In this document: positions 7,626 through 16,100 of the stretch, piece after piece | Position numbering within the stretch: the stretch's first letter is position 1 | Layout: the number at the start of each line of letters is the position of its first letter | Source of the DNA: a virus | Length of the DNA stretch: 49,681 bases | Direction: 5' to 3' (one strand) | Virus record (IMG/VR): IMGVR_UViG_3300025577_000015 | Span: 1-49,681 of that record | The notes under the pieces: model-generated | The model's database searches: none | Seen by the model: only the letters and a program-made list of their open reading frames with translations | Told to the model about the DNA's origin: nothing | Made by a program: the position numbers and the translations under genes

Positions 7626-7837
7626 TGAATAAAAAACAAATAGAATTTAGAGATCCAGTTGTAGAACGTGTTGTTGATAAATTTGTATCAAGATCAGACG
7701 TTGGATACAAAAAGTATGGTATTACTTTAGATAGTGATCCTTCAGAAGTAATCACTTGGCTTAATCATTTGCAAGAAGAGCTTATGGATGCTGTATTGTA
7801 TTTGCAAAAAACCAAAGAAACTTATGAGAAAGTTTAG
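7625..7837 (+). CDS. short MazG-like / nucleotide-metabolism peptide
   Basis: This 70-residue protein starts in a TAATG overlap with the preceding MazG-like fusion. It has the pattern KKYG, then DPSEVITWLNHLQEELMDAVLYLQKTKE, which I associate with short phage MazG-like or dATP/dGTP diphosphohydrolase-type peptides. The EELMDA segment could supply part of a metal site, but a full catalytic set is not visible in so short a chain. It may act as a dimer or as a partner of the upstream enzyme. Moderate confidence in the family; the gene itself is likely real. Confidence 0.6.
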   Translation: MNKKQIEFRDPVVERVVDKFVSRSDVGYKKYGITLDSDPSEVITWLNHLQEELMDAVLYLQKTKETYEKV

Positions 7838-8279
7838 AAAGCCTTCAAAAAAGAAGGGACCAGTAAGAGCGAAGAAGGTGTCATACGATGGCATCAACTT
7901 CGCCTCCGGGCTGGAAAAATATATGTGGATAGCCTTAAAAAATGCAGGTATAAAATGCGAATACGAAGGAGAAACATTTGTTTTATTAAACGGTTTTCAT
8001 TTCGATAATGAAGTATACGAAAAACAAAGCAATGGCAAAGGTGATTTTAAGAATAGAGGTAATAAAAGAATATTACCGATTAAATACACGCCTGACTTTA
8101 TAGGAGAAGACTTTATAATAGAAACTAAAGGTAGAGCAAATGAATCATTCCCTATGCGCTGGAAGTTATTTAAGAAATTAGTAGTTACACAATTTCCAAA
8201 TGTAACATTATATAAACCATCAAATCAAGCTACATGCGACGAGACAGTAAGAATAATACTAGAGAAGCGAAAGAAATAG
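7824..8279 (+). CDS. PD-(D/E)XK phage endonuclease (endonuclease I / DUF1064-like)
   Basis: This 151-residue protein is read from ATG 7824, preferred over the in-frame ATG at 7788 because it gives the usual 14-nt overlap and a basic N-terminus (MRKFRKPSKKKG). Nuclease residues are E31 in SGLEKYM, P90-D91 in KYTPDF, and E100-x-K102 in IIETKGR. This is the arrangement of phage junction-resolving endonucleases and the DUF1064 family. It probably cuts branched replication or recombination intermediates before packaging, working with the ERF/exonuclease pair. The fold is confident; the exact substrate is inferred. Confidence 0.82.
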   Translation: MRKFRKPSKKKGPVRAKKVSYDGINFASGLEKYMWIALKNAGIKCEYEGETFVLLNGFHFDNEVYEKQSNGKGDFKNRGNKRILPIKYTPDFIGEDFIIETKGRANESFPMRWKLFKKLVVTQFPNVTLYKPSNQATCDETVRIILEKRKK

Positions 8280-8404
8280 CCCGTAGAAAGTATGTCGAAA
8301 GACAAATAGAAAAGTGGTGGAAATGGAGCTGGAATAACAGAGGTAAAATAAAATATAAAGAGTTAGTTAAACAACAAGATAAACACGAAATAAAATGCAC
8401 ATAA
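8234..8404 (+). CDS. small Trp-rich basic protein, tentative
   Basis: A 56-residue frame runs from ATG 8234 to TAA 8402-8404 and bridges the space after the endonuclease. The product is Lys/Arg-rich with a Trp cluster (EKWWKWSWNN). It overlaps the endonuclease gene by 46 nt, which is long for this genome, so a non-ATG start nearer 8280 is possible. No family is recognised. Support comes from the lack of any other gene in 8280-8394 and the tight 10-nt overlap with the next start. Confidence 0.45.
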   Translation: MRRDSKNNTREAKEIARRKYVERQIEKWWKWSWNNRGKIKYKELVKQQDKHEIKCT

Positions 8405-8553
8405 AAGAAGATGAAGACAGTCCAGCTTGGGCGCTAGAAATAGGATTTTATCCAGGTATACTATTTGGTTTTAGATCATACCCATTAACAGATGCGGTTT
8501 CACACGTGCTATACGTACCATTTGTAAATATTGTACTAACAATGTACAAATGA
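8395..8553 (+). CDS. small conserved phage protein (GFYPGILFG type)
   Basis: This is a 52-residue protein with ATG at 8395 and TGA at 8551-8553. It contains SPAWALEIGFYPGILFGFRSYPLTD, cited here only in part as GFYPGILFG, followed by HVLYVPFVNIVL. I recognise this pattern from small hypothetical proteins in several phages. It has an acidic start and a hydrophobic body, but no clear single membrane helix. Its stop overlaps the next start (ATGA). Function is unknown. Confidence 0.6.
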   Translation: MHIKEDEDSPAWALEIGFYPGILFGFRSYPLTDAVSHVLYVPFVNIVLTMYK

Positions 8554-8732
8554 CAGAAAGCGAAATGAAAGCTCAGATGGAGTCCATTAGTATGTTTGTA
8601 GATGAAATACTATCGGACTTCAATAGAGTTGATATGAGCGTTAAAAAGGCTGATATGCTAGCTCATATAGATTATTGGAGAACAACATTACAAACAATTA
8701 AATACATGATGAAAACAGATGGGATTATTTGA
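8550..8732 (+). CDS. small helical protein upstream of nrdB, unknown
   Basis: This 60-residue protein is rich in Met and Asp and likely all-helical (MTESEMKAQMESISMFVDEI and onward). Its start overlaps the previous stop and its end overlaps the nrdB start by 14 nt, so it is co-translated with ribonucleotide reductase. No domain is recognised. It could be structural filler in the operon or a small regulator. It lacks the CxxC that would mark a glutaredoxin partner for the reductase. Confidence 0.55.
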   Translation: MTESEMKAQMESISMFVDEILSDFNRVDMSVKKADMLAHIDYWRTTLQTIKYMMKTDGII

Positions 8733-9687
8733 CGAAAGAATAGCGTATAAACCTTTTGAGTATCCGGAATACTATACAGAAGGTTGGCTAAAGCAAGCAC
8801 AAGCTTTTTGGTTACACACTGAAATATCAATGCAAAGCGATATAAAAGACTGGAATGAAAAGCTTACTGAAAAAGAAAAGCATTTAGTAGGTAATATACT
8901 ATTAGGTTTTGCACAAACAGAATGTGCGGTTTCAGATTACTGGACACAGAAAGTTGTAGGTTGGTTTCCAAAACACGAGATACAACAAATGGCTATGATG
9001 TTTGGATCACAAGAAACAATACACGCAGTAGCATATAGTTATTTGAATGAAACTTTAAAACTAGAAGATTATGAAGCATTCCTTCACGAGCCGGCTACAG
9101 CGGATAGATTTGATAACCTTGTTGCCTATGATGGTAATAACGAAGTTGGCATTGGTAAAAGCTTGGCTGTTTTTTCTGCCTTTGCTGAAGGCGTTAGCCT
9201 TTATTCTGCTTTTGCTGTTTTATACTCTTTTCAATTAAGAAACTTATTAAAGGGTATAGGCCAGCAGATGAAGTGGTCAGTAAGAGATGAATCATTGCAC
9301 AGTAAAATGGGATGTAGGTTATTCCAGCACATGTGTGAAGAAAATAATCAATTACTGAATCTTTGTCGAGAAGACATAATAAAAGCTGCCGAAACAATGG
9401 TTAAGCTAGAAGTAAAGTATATAGATAAAATGTTTGAGATGGGAGATATAGAAGGTATATCCTCAAATGATCTTAAGCACTTCATTAAAAAGAGAGCTAA
9501 TGAAAAACTTGTTGAACTCGGTTATGTCGACTTGGGAAACTATTTTGCGTATGACAAACAAGCAGCGGGTAATCTTGATTGGTTTTATCATCTTACCGGG
9601 GGGGTTACTCACACTGACTTTTTTGCGACTAGGCCAACAGATTATTCGAAAGCAAACGAAGGTGAAGACTTTGAAGATATTTGGTAA
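8719..9687 (+). CDS. nrdB: class I ribonucleotide reductase, beta subunit
   Basis: This 322-residue ferritin-like protein holds the dimetal site and radical of class I ribonucleotide reductase. By alignment in my head to E. coli R2, the metal ligands are E68 (AQTECAV), E99 and H102 (SQETIHAVAY), E157 (FAEGVSLY), and E191 and H194 (VRDESLH). Tyr106 falls at the radical-tyrosine position. The first ligand is Glu where classic Ia/Ib proteins have Asp. The C-terminal tail (GEDFEDIW) fits an interaction peptide for the alpha subunit. It is followed, after a 67-residue gene, by nrdA. It supplies dNTPs for replication. Very confident of the family; subclass is uncertain. Confidence 0.93.
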   Translation: MGLFDERIAYKPFEYPEYYTEGWLKQAQAFWLHTEISMQSDIKDWNEKLTEKEKHLVGNILLGFAQTECAVSDYWTQKVVGWFPKHEIQQMAMMFGSQETIHAVAYSYLNETLKLEDYEAFLHEPATADRFDNLVAYDGNNEVGIGKSLAVFSAFAEGVSLYSAFAVLYSFQLRNLLKGIGQQMKWSVRDESLHSKMGCRLFQHMCEENNQLLNLCREDIIKAAETMVKLEVKYIDKMFEMGDIEGISSNDLKHFIKKRANEKLVELGYVDLGNYFAYDKQAAGNLDWFYHLTGGVTHTDFFATRPTDYSKANEGEDFEDIW

Positions 9688-9704
9688 CTATAAAAAATAT
9701 AAAA

Positions 9705-9908
9705 ATGAAAGAACAAACATTAATTAATATGAAACACGATATGAGCAAGCTAGTTCAAGGAGTGCATAACAATATTCAAAACTTAGCGCATATTAATACA
9801 CTGACACAGGGATTGCTTGAGACAGTTAAAAGAATGCCTGGATATGAAGAAGCCATAGAAAAATTATTAGAAGAACAAAAACAAAAACCTGAAACGAATG
9901 TGGAATGA
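9705..9908 (+). CDS. small helical protein between nrdB and nrdA
   Basis: This is a 67-residue protein read from ATG 9705. An in-frame TTG at 9681 inside nrdB is less likely because the ATG lies after an A-rich leader. The product is helical (MSKLVQGVHNNIQNLAHIN, then PGYEEAIEKLLEEQKQK). It overlaps the nrdA start by 11 nt. The position between the two reductase subunits suggests co-regulation with them. There is no redox motif, so it is not a thioredoxin or glutaredoxin. Confidence 0.55.
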   Translation: MKEQTLINMKHDMSKLVQGVHNNIQNLAHINTLTQGLLETVKRMPGYEEAIEKLLEEQKQKPETNVE

Positions 9909-11619
9909 AAACTGGGAAAAGAACAAGGATTACCCTGCGTGGGGTGATAACGACGTATACAAGAAGACTATATCCGGGGGATATTTATTCGACGGAGAAA
10001 GTCCACGAGAAGCTTACTTACGGGTTGCTAAAACAGTTGCTCGTAGATTATATAAACCGGAAATGGCAGAAACGTTCTTCCAGTACATCTGGAATGGTTG
10101 GCTTTGCCTCGCTAGCCCAGTACTATCTAACACAGGTACTGATCGCGGTTTGCCTATTAGTTGTTTCGGGATTGATGTGGCTGATAGCATCCAAGATATA
10201 GGGCAAAAGAATTTAGAGATGATGCTACTCGCTAAGCACGGCGGTGGAGTTGGCGTCGGTATTAATATGATTAGACCCGCTGGCGCTAAAATTACAGGAA
10301 ATGGAACATCAGACGGAGTCGTACCCTTTTGCAAAATATATGACTCAACAATACTTGCCACAAATCAAGGATCAGTTAGACGAGGAGCTGCTTCAGTTAA
10401 TATTAACATCGACCACCCCGATTTTGAAGAGTGGCTTGAAATTCGAGAGCCCAAAGGAGATGTTAACAGACAGTCGCTTAACTTACATCAGTGCGCAATT
10501 GTGGGCGATAAATTTATGCGTAAACTTGAACAAGGAGATGCAGATGCAAGGTCTAGATGGAGTAAACTACTTAGAAAGCGAAAAGCAACTGGAGAGCCGT
10601 ATATTATGTTTAAAGGGAATGTTAACAAAGCAAATCCTGCGGCTTACAAAGACAACGGGTTAAAAGTTCACATGACCAATATATGCAGTGAAATTGCATT
10701 ACACACCGACGAAAGCCATAGTTTTGTTTGTTGCTTATCGTCATTAAATCTAGCGAAATATGAAGAATGGAAGGATACTAACCTTATATATGACGCCACG
10801 TTCTTTCTTGATGGAGTTATGGAGGAATTTATTCAAAGAGCCAAGGGATTACGTGGATTCGAAAATGCTGTTCGATCTGCGCAGAAGGGGAGAGCATTGG
10901 GCTTGGGAGTCCTCGGATGGCATACGTATCTCCAAGAGAAAGGTATTCCTTTCGAAGGCCTACTCTCTCAGTTTGAGACTAGGAAAATATTTTCGCAGGT
11001 TAAAATCGAAAGCGAAAGAGCGTCTAGAGATCTCGCTGAAATATATGGGGAACCATTATGGTGTGCTGGAACTGGTATGCGTAACACTCATCTTCGTGCT
11101 GTCGCTCCTACCGTTTCTAATAGCAAATTATCTGGCAATGTATCTCCCGGGATAGAGCCATGGGCTGCTAACGTATTTACAGAGCAAAGCGCTAAAGGCA
11201 CATTCATTAGAAAGAATCCTACGCTTGTAAAAGTATTAACTGAAAATAATTTAAACAATGAAGAAACGTGGAATAAAATACTGGCTGACTATGGTTCAGT
11301 TCAGGATATTGACGGGTTGGATAATATTACCGTTGGTGATCACAACATACCTGCCAAAGAAGTTTTTAAAACATTTAAAGAGATCAACCAGTTGGAACTC
11401 ATTACCCAGGCCGGATTAAGACAACAGTACATAGATCAATCTGTTAGTTTAAACTTAGCGTTCCCTGCAATAGCGACACCTAAATGGCTTAATAAAGTAC
11501 ATATAGAAGCATGGAAGAAAGGGGTTAAAACTTTATACTATACGCGTACTGAATCTGTGCTGCGGGGTGACATTGCTGCTAAAGCAATGGACGAAGATTG
11601 TCTTGCGTGTGACGGTTAA
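9898..11619 (+). CDS. nrdA: class I ribonucleotide reductase, alpha subunit (no ATP cone)
   Basis: This 573-residue catalytic subunit reduces ribonucleotides to deoxyribonucleotides. Visible active-site parts are C89 (ISCFG, the C225 equivalent), N261-x-C263-x-E265 (the NxCxE radical site), and C278 in a CCLSSLNL motif (C462 equivalent, with an extra C279 beside it). The Tyr pair Y547-Y548 is for radical transfer, and C568-x2-C571 near the end is for re-reduction. It is much shorter than E. coli NrdA and begins directly in the catalytic region, so the N-terminal ATP-cone that senses dATP is absent. It is the last gene of the plus-strand block, just before a terminator. Very confident. Confidence 0.94.
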   Translation: MWNENWEKNKDYPAWGDNDVYKKTISGGYLFDGESPREAYLRVAKTVARRLYKPEMAETFFQYIWNGWLCLASPVLSNTGTDRGLPISCFGIDVADSIQDIGQKNLEMMLLAKHGGGVGVGINMIRPAGAKITGNGTSDGVVPFCKIYDSTILATNQGSVRRGAASVNINIDHPDFEEWLEIREPKGDVNRQSLNLHQCAIVGDKFMRKLEQGDADARSRWSKLLRKRKATGEPYIMFKGNVNKANPAAYKDNGLKVHMTNICSEIALHTDESHSFVCCLSSLNLAKYEEWKDTNLIYDATFFLDGVMEEFIQRAKGLRGFENAVRSAQKGRALGLGVLGWHTYLQEKGIPFEGLLSQFETRKIFSQVKIESERASRDLAEIYGEPLWCAGTGMRNTHLRAVAPTVSNSKLSGNVSPGIEPWAANVFTEQSAKGTFIRKNPTLVKVLTENNLNNEETWNKILADYGSVQDIDGLDNITVGDHNIPAKEVFKTFKEINQLELITQAGLRQQYIDQSVSLNLAFPAIATPKWLNKVHIEAWKKGVKTLYYTRTESVLRGDIAAKAMDEDCLACDG

Positions 11620-11627
11620 AAAATTAA

Positions 11628-11655
11628 GGGGCTTCTATATGAGGCCCCTTTTTTT
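11628..11655 (+). terminator. intrinsic terminator of the plus-strand block
   Basis: An 8-bp stem pairs 11628-11635 (ggggcttc) with 11641-11648 (gaggcccc) around a TATAT loop, followed by seven Ts at 11649-11655. One pair is T-G, a wobble in the plus-strand RNA but a C-A mismatch in the minus-strand RNA. The strand asymmetry and T-run say it is built to stop plus-strand transcription after nrdA, nine bases past its stop codon. Confidence 0.9.
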
Positions 11656-11675
11656 ATTCATTATAATTTTTAAAC

Positions 11676-11697
11676 ATAAGCCAATACATTAGCTTAT
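11676..11697 (-). terminator. hairpin at the end of the minus-strand block
   Basis: A 9-bp stem pairs 11676-11684 with 11689-11697 around a 4-nt loop. In the minus-strand RNA the only non-Watson-Crick pair is U-G; on the plus strand the same position is a C-A mismatch. It lies 36 bases after the last minus-strand stop codon. No clean U-run follows it, so it may be a weak terminator or an mRNA 3' end-stabilising hairpin. Confidence 0.45.
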
Positions 11698-11732
11698 TCC
11701 AGTAACTTTTTAATTTTATCATATTGCGTATA

Positions 11733-12101
11733 TTAACAGTTCCACCTTCTTCTTGCTGCTCTACCTCTCTCAGAGGTCCAGCTTTTTGATCTAGCACAGA
11801 ATGCTTTTCTTCTTTTAGCAGCCTTGCCGCCTGGATCTAATTTAGACGGGTCTTTTGTTACTGCTGTTTTTAATTTACTACCAGGGTTTTTTCTTCTGTA
11901 TTCAGCTGTACCCTTAGCTGTCATACCTCCACCGGCTGCTGCCCCGGTGCCAGTTTTGTTAGCTTCATTATAATATCCTAAAGACTTTTTACGTGACGGC
12001 GCATCACCTTTCTTTTTAGCGGGCGAATCACAGTCATGACAACCCTCTTCTCTACCGCCGCCTAGCCCTCTAGGCCCTATTCCTTTAAATCCGTTATACA
12101 T
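11733..12101 (-). CDS. small basic Gly/Lys-rich phage protein with SPAK motif
   Basis: This 122-residue basic protein begins with KGIGPRGLGGG, has a C21-x2-C24 pair, and carries SPAK at 26-29. The second half has GGGMTAKGTAEYRRKNPG, then KRRKAFCARSKSW and a C-terminal RRRWNC. That pattern resembles a family of small phage proteins ending in FCAR and RxWxC (possibly DUF6321), function unknown. Its first residues match the neighbouring 48-residue protein, hinting at a shared leader or duplication. It is the last gene of the late block, after the lysis genes. DNA binding or virion association is possible from the charge. Confidence 0.65.
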   Translation of the reverse strand: MYNGFKGIGPRGLGGGREEGCHDCDSPAKKKGDAPSRKKSLGYYNEANKTGTGAAAGGGMTAKGTAEYRRKNPGSKLKTAVTKDPSKLDPGGKAAKRRKAFCARSKSWTSERGRAARRRWNC

Positions 12102-12107
12102 ACTAGT

Positions 12108-12254
12108 TTATTTTTTTTTGCAACTTCCTTTTGCGTTTTTCTTAGTTCCTGGTACTCGCGCGTATCCTTGCCAGCATTTCGCAGGAGATCCTATTATATA
12201 TCCGTTATTACCCTTTATACCTAGACCCTGAGGCCCTATGCCTTTTGTTCTCAT
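12108..12254 (-). CDS. 48-residue KGIGP-leader protein with SPAK motif
   Basis: An ATG at 12254 (reading leftward) and a TAA at 12108-12110 enclose 48 codons. The peptide starts MRTKGIGPQGLG, nearly the same as the N-terminus of the next gene (KGIGPRGLG), then has SPAK at 23-26, C27 and C45, and a Lys-rich end. It exactly fills the space between the endolysin gene and the 122-residue gene. The shared leader and motif make it very likely a real gene. Function is unknown. It may be related by partial duplication to its neighbour. Confidence 0.65.
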   Translation of the reverse strand: MRTKGIGPQGLGIKGNNGYIIGSPAKCWQGYARVPGTKKNAKGSCKKK

Positions 12255-12257
12255 AGT

Positions 12258-12638
12258 TTATTTTTTAGTGTTATCCCATCTTGCTTTGTAGCCCCGAATA
12301 TCAACATGAGTAAATGTGTTGTACCTGCCTAAACCCCCTAATTTTACTATGTTATTTTGTATGTCTTCTTCTATAACATCCGCTAATTCACCCGGCTTTA
12401 GTTCAGCTGTTATATCTGCAGCTTTACCTAAAATATGTTGGCTTGTAGAATTGCTACCGATGCTTTTGTTGTGGCTTTCGCATCTATATGCGCTGTTGAT
12501 ATGTATAGGACCGTATATATCCCTTAAGATTTGCAATTGATCTGACAGCTTAAATATATTTTCCATTACATCGCGAGGCATTTCACACCCGCACTTGCAT
12601 TGAAATTCCTCTAATTTAAAGTTATCAGTTAGTATCAT
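12258..12638 (-). CDS. M15-family peptidase, endolysin
   Basis: This 126-residue protein has the M15A zinc-peptidase signature: SQHILGKAADI with ligands H68 and D75, and THVDIRG with ligand H111. Such enzymes cut peptide crosslinks or D-Ala links in peptidoglycan. A short Cys cluster (CKCGCEM, 14-20) precedes the domain, as in many phage M15 proteins. It starts within the stop of the upstream holin candidate (ATGA overlap), giving a holin/endolysin pair. It would lyse the host at the end of infection. Very confident of the fold. Confidence 0.92.
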   Translation of the reverse strand: MILTDNFKLEEFQCKCGCEMPRDVMENIFKLSDQLQILRDIYGPIHINSAYRCESHNKSIGSNSTSQHILGKAADITAELKPGELADVIEEDIQNNIVKLGGLGRYNTFTHVDIRGYKARWDNTKK

Positions 12639-12790
12639 TTTTTATTCTTTAGGGTTGCCCATTTTGAAATAGTATAACCTATGGTTATTAATAGTAATAT
12701 AATCTTTAGCCAATCTTCTATACCTGTAAATGTTGTTACCCCTAAAGTACTGCCATTTATTAGGTATAGTTTTATTTCATTTATGCTCAT
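12635..12790 (-). CDS. candidate holin, single membrane helix
   Basis: This 51-residue protein is read from ATG at 12790. Residues about 28-42 form one hydrophobic helix (LKIILLLITIGYTIS), followed by a basic end (KWATLKNKK). The N-terminal part is short and polar. It overlaps the endolysin start by ATGA and lies directly before it in the transcript. Small one-helix proteins in this position usually act as holins or pinholins that release the endolysin. The membrane helix is seen; the holin role is inferred from context. Confidence 0.65.
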   Translation of the reverse strand: MSINEIKLYLINGSTLGVTTFTGIEDWLKIILLLITIGYTISKWATLKNKK

Positions 12791-12801
12791 ACTTTTGTTT
12801 T

Positions 12802-13134
12802 TTACATTACTCCTTTTCTATCTCTAGGCTTATAGTTTTTTTCGTACTCCTCTGTTCTAATAGCACGATCTTCTATTCTAGCGGCTCTCCTTAGTAGCCT
12901 ATCAGCTTTTTTACCTCTTCCTTCATCAACCGCTTTTCTTCCTTTAGCGGCTACTTTTTCTGCTCTAGCAAATCTTCTTGTAGATCTTTTATTGCTCATT
13001 TGTTTAGCAGGAGATGGGTTGTGCTCAGGCACTGCCCCTCCGCTGCCATCTGCATTCATGGATATTTCCATACCTTTGGGAGCAGTTAATCCACACCTTG
13101 CTTTAGATACTCTAGTTGTTATTGGTAAGTTCAT
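12802..13134 (-). CDS. small Arg/Lys-rich protein with SPAK motif
   Basis: This 110-residue protein has 28 Arg or Lys residues. It opens with LPITTRVSKA, close to the start of the 316-residue basic protein far upstream (RPITSRVKSG). SPAK is at 41-44. The rest is an Arg-rich helical region (RFARAEKVAAKGRKAVDEG and onward) that could be a coiled coil or a DNA-binding helix. It sits between the giant virion protein and the holin, two bases from the giant gene. The family is not recognised. Virion-associated DNA binding is an inference from charge and from the shared motifs. Confidence 0.65.
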   Translation of the reverse strand: MNLPITTRVSKARCGLTAPKGMEISMNADGSGGAVPEHNPSPAKQMSNKRSTRRFARAEKVAAKGRKAVDEGRGKKADRLLRRAARIEDRAIRTEEYEKNYKPRDRKGVM

Positions 13135-13136
13135 AA

Positions 13137-16100
13137 TTATTTATTTTTATTAGCTTTTTCTTTTCTTTTTTTTGCTAGCGCGGCTCTAAATTTTGCATTT
13201 TCAATAGATTCTAATGAGTCTTTTTTCTTTTTTGTTTTTGCTCTTGTATTTCTAGACTTTATTCTTCTTTTTTCTTTCTTAATAAAATCCTCTATATCTC
13301 TTTCGTCTTGTGTTAATTTAGATCTTCTATCTTTCTCCTTCATTTCCTTAAGAAGCTTTTCCTGCTTTCTTTTTTCTTTTCTCTCTTCTGCCTTGCGCTC
13401 TTTGTTTTCTGCTTTAATTTTTATTTCTAACAAATCATTTTCTTCATTTTTAGCGCCGACATTCCATGTTTTCCAACCTAATGCTAATGCTATCCTTTGC
13501 CAAGCAGTGTTCCTAGAATCCAATGCTTCTGTAATAGAATTAACTTCATCTACTACTCTGGCCATTGGTATATTAGTAATCCCCTCTACAAGATTACCTG
13601 CTGAATTCCATCTAGGACTTAAATTAAATTTACCGTCTATAGTGACATCCCAACCCCTTTCGCTTATAACTTCTTTGTCAAATCTTTCTCCTTTAGCAAA
13701 GTTTACAATCTTTCTAGCTTTTGAACCTACCGCGGGTGATATATTAAGCAGGGCTATAAGTGTTTTAGAGTCGTCTGCTAAAAACCCTTTATCGTTCTGC
13801 TTTTTATATTCTATTATAGCATTCTTTAAAATAGACACAACAGCTCCAGGTAAACCAAAGCCTCCTTTAAGAGTAGTGTCAACCATTGAATTTACAACCG
13901 CAAAAATCTTTTTTTCTGTTTTTTCCTCCATGGTCATTTTTCCCTCTTCGTCTTCCTCGTCGTTAAATCCTGGAATAAGAGCAAACATTGCGGCTTGGAG
14001 CGCAGAAAAAATAGCATTCTGTATAGTTCCGTAATATATTATTTTGCTAAAGTTCGTAAAATCACTTTGAGCCTGTGTTTGCCCTGGTATTCTTCTTCTA
14101 TTGTATATATCTTGGGCAGACTTTTTTATAGATCTATTAAGTTGTATAGGTGTATTCATGAAGTTTAATACAACCCTACCTAAAGAACTGGATTGATCGG
14201 AAGATATTAAAGCAGGATCTCCTGATTGCTGTGTTTCATCTGAAATAGGGATAAAATCTTTAAAAGCTTTATCCTCTGCTTGCTTCCGCGTGTATTTAGG
14301 TTTACCGTCAGCGCCTTTTTCTTTTAAGTAAGTGTTAACTCTATTTCTATAGAATGTAGCACCACCCGAGGCTATGGCGAAACTATCTACCATTTGAGTA
14401 GGTGTAAATCCTATTTTAAGTAAGTAGTTTAATGCAGCTGTTGCCTTATCCGTAGCGCCTGTAACAGCACTCGCAAGTTCAGCGGCATTTACGTCTGTTT
14501 TTAAACCAGATCTTCTTTGCTTAAGCTTGGGCGAATTAAATATCATTGCAAAATCAGCCCAATATTGTTTTTGGTCTGCAAATGCTGCGGCCGCCTTCAT
14601 AGGATTATTGTCACTCCAGTTTATAAAGTTTACCGTGGATAGAAGCTGCAACAAAGCAGATCTTCTGTTAAAAAACATTATAGCCCCTATAGAATTGTTA
14701 AGCCAGTTATTCCACTTCTGCTCATTTCTTTTCATACTAGCGGCTCTGTTTACACCGTTTTTCATTCGGTATAATATATCTTCTATAGCTTCTCTATGAG
14801 CCTTTCCGTATATTGCCTCTATTTTGTTTAAATTATTTTCGCTAAAGATTAGATCAGAGTTTTCTATGAATTCCTTAAGGTATTCTTTTCTACCTGTTTT
14901 TTCTGTAAAGTTATTAATATCAGATAATATAGTTTGCACTGCCCAATACTCGGACGGTTTAGACCATTCTTTTTTCTGAGCTACCTGCAGCGCACCATTT
15001 GCATAAGCCATTAGTTCCGCGTCTCCCTGAACAAACCTAACAAGCTCTCTCTCTTGCTTTCTAGTAAGACCTGGTATTTCATACCCCGCTTTATTCCAAA
15101 GGTACACACGCAGCGCTTGATCATGCGTATAAGCCATACCCGGAACTCTCTTGCCTAGCTTTTTTAATACAGGCTTGTATTGTTTATTTAATGCCGCGAA
15201 TCCGTTTTTAAGAGATTGCTTTACTATATCTATTTCGTTTATAGCCCTCCAGTAAGGCTTAACTAAAGCGTCTTGGAAAAACTTTTGATCAGCATCACCT
15301 TGTCTTCCTTTACCAGCAAATGTATATTCCGTTAACCCTCTAAAATCTTCAAGTGACGACGGCATCCAAATTTTCCACTTGCCTTTGTTCTTACCTAATA
15401 TTTCACCTTCAACCCTAGTTAATCTTTTTCTAGACTTTATTCCGGATGCTCTTTCAAGCATGTCATTAAAGTTTTTATTTAACTGTTTGCTAAATTTAAC
15501 TCTAGATCTTTGCGTGGGTCCTTTAACATCAAACGTGTTAAGTATATCTCTTACAGCTTTAGGTTGATTTTTAAAATCTACTATAGACAATTCCGTTTGT
15601 CCTTTAACGCCTTTGCCCTTAAGCGCTTTACCTACGGCTTTAACATTACCCATGTGATCGTCAGCAAAGTAAAAGTCATTATATCCTTCCGCTATCTTAC
15701 CAACCATCCAATCAGCCTTAGCCTGCGGTGATCCGTTACCTAAGCCTGTGATGTTTTCTATAGGTATATTTAAACCTTCCGACTTTAGAAACTCATGTAT
15801 TGCGGCCGCTGAATTAGCTGGTCTTGCAGTTAAAACAAATATATCTTTATTAGTATACTTACCTTCTTTCTTTTGCGCTTCGCTAAACAATGGACCTAAC
15901 TCACCTTTCATTACTTTACTAAACTCGCTAAAGTCAAACTCAGCTCCTTGCTCGAGCATTGTTTCTGACTTAGCGGCAAATTGAGCTGCGTTTAGCTTAC
16001 CTTTTGTACCGTCAGGCATAACGTATAGCACATTACTTTTCGTGCGGGCTAGCGTGTCGTCAAAGTCAAATACGCTAATACCTTTAGGATTTTGAGAGAA

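Noticed and set aside
11657-11732. tRNA or small RNA in the convergent spacer
   Set aside because: Only simple hairpins and AT-rich sequence are visible, with no cloverleaf or TTC loop.
13393-14034. 213-residue plus-strand ORF antisense to the giant gene
   Set aside because: It lies wholly opposite a well-supported minus-strand gene, is rich in Ser/Phe/Leu as expected of an antisense shadow, and has no recognisable domain. The same holds for the other long plus-strand frames between 13 and 49 kb.
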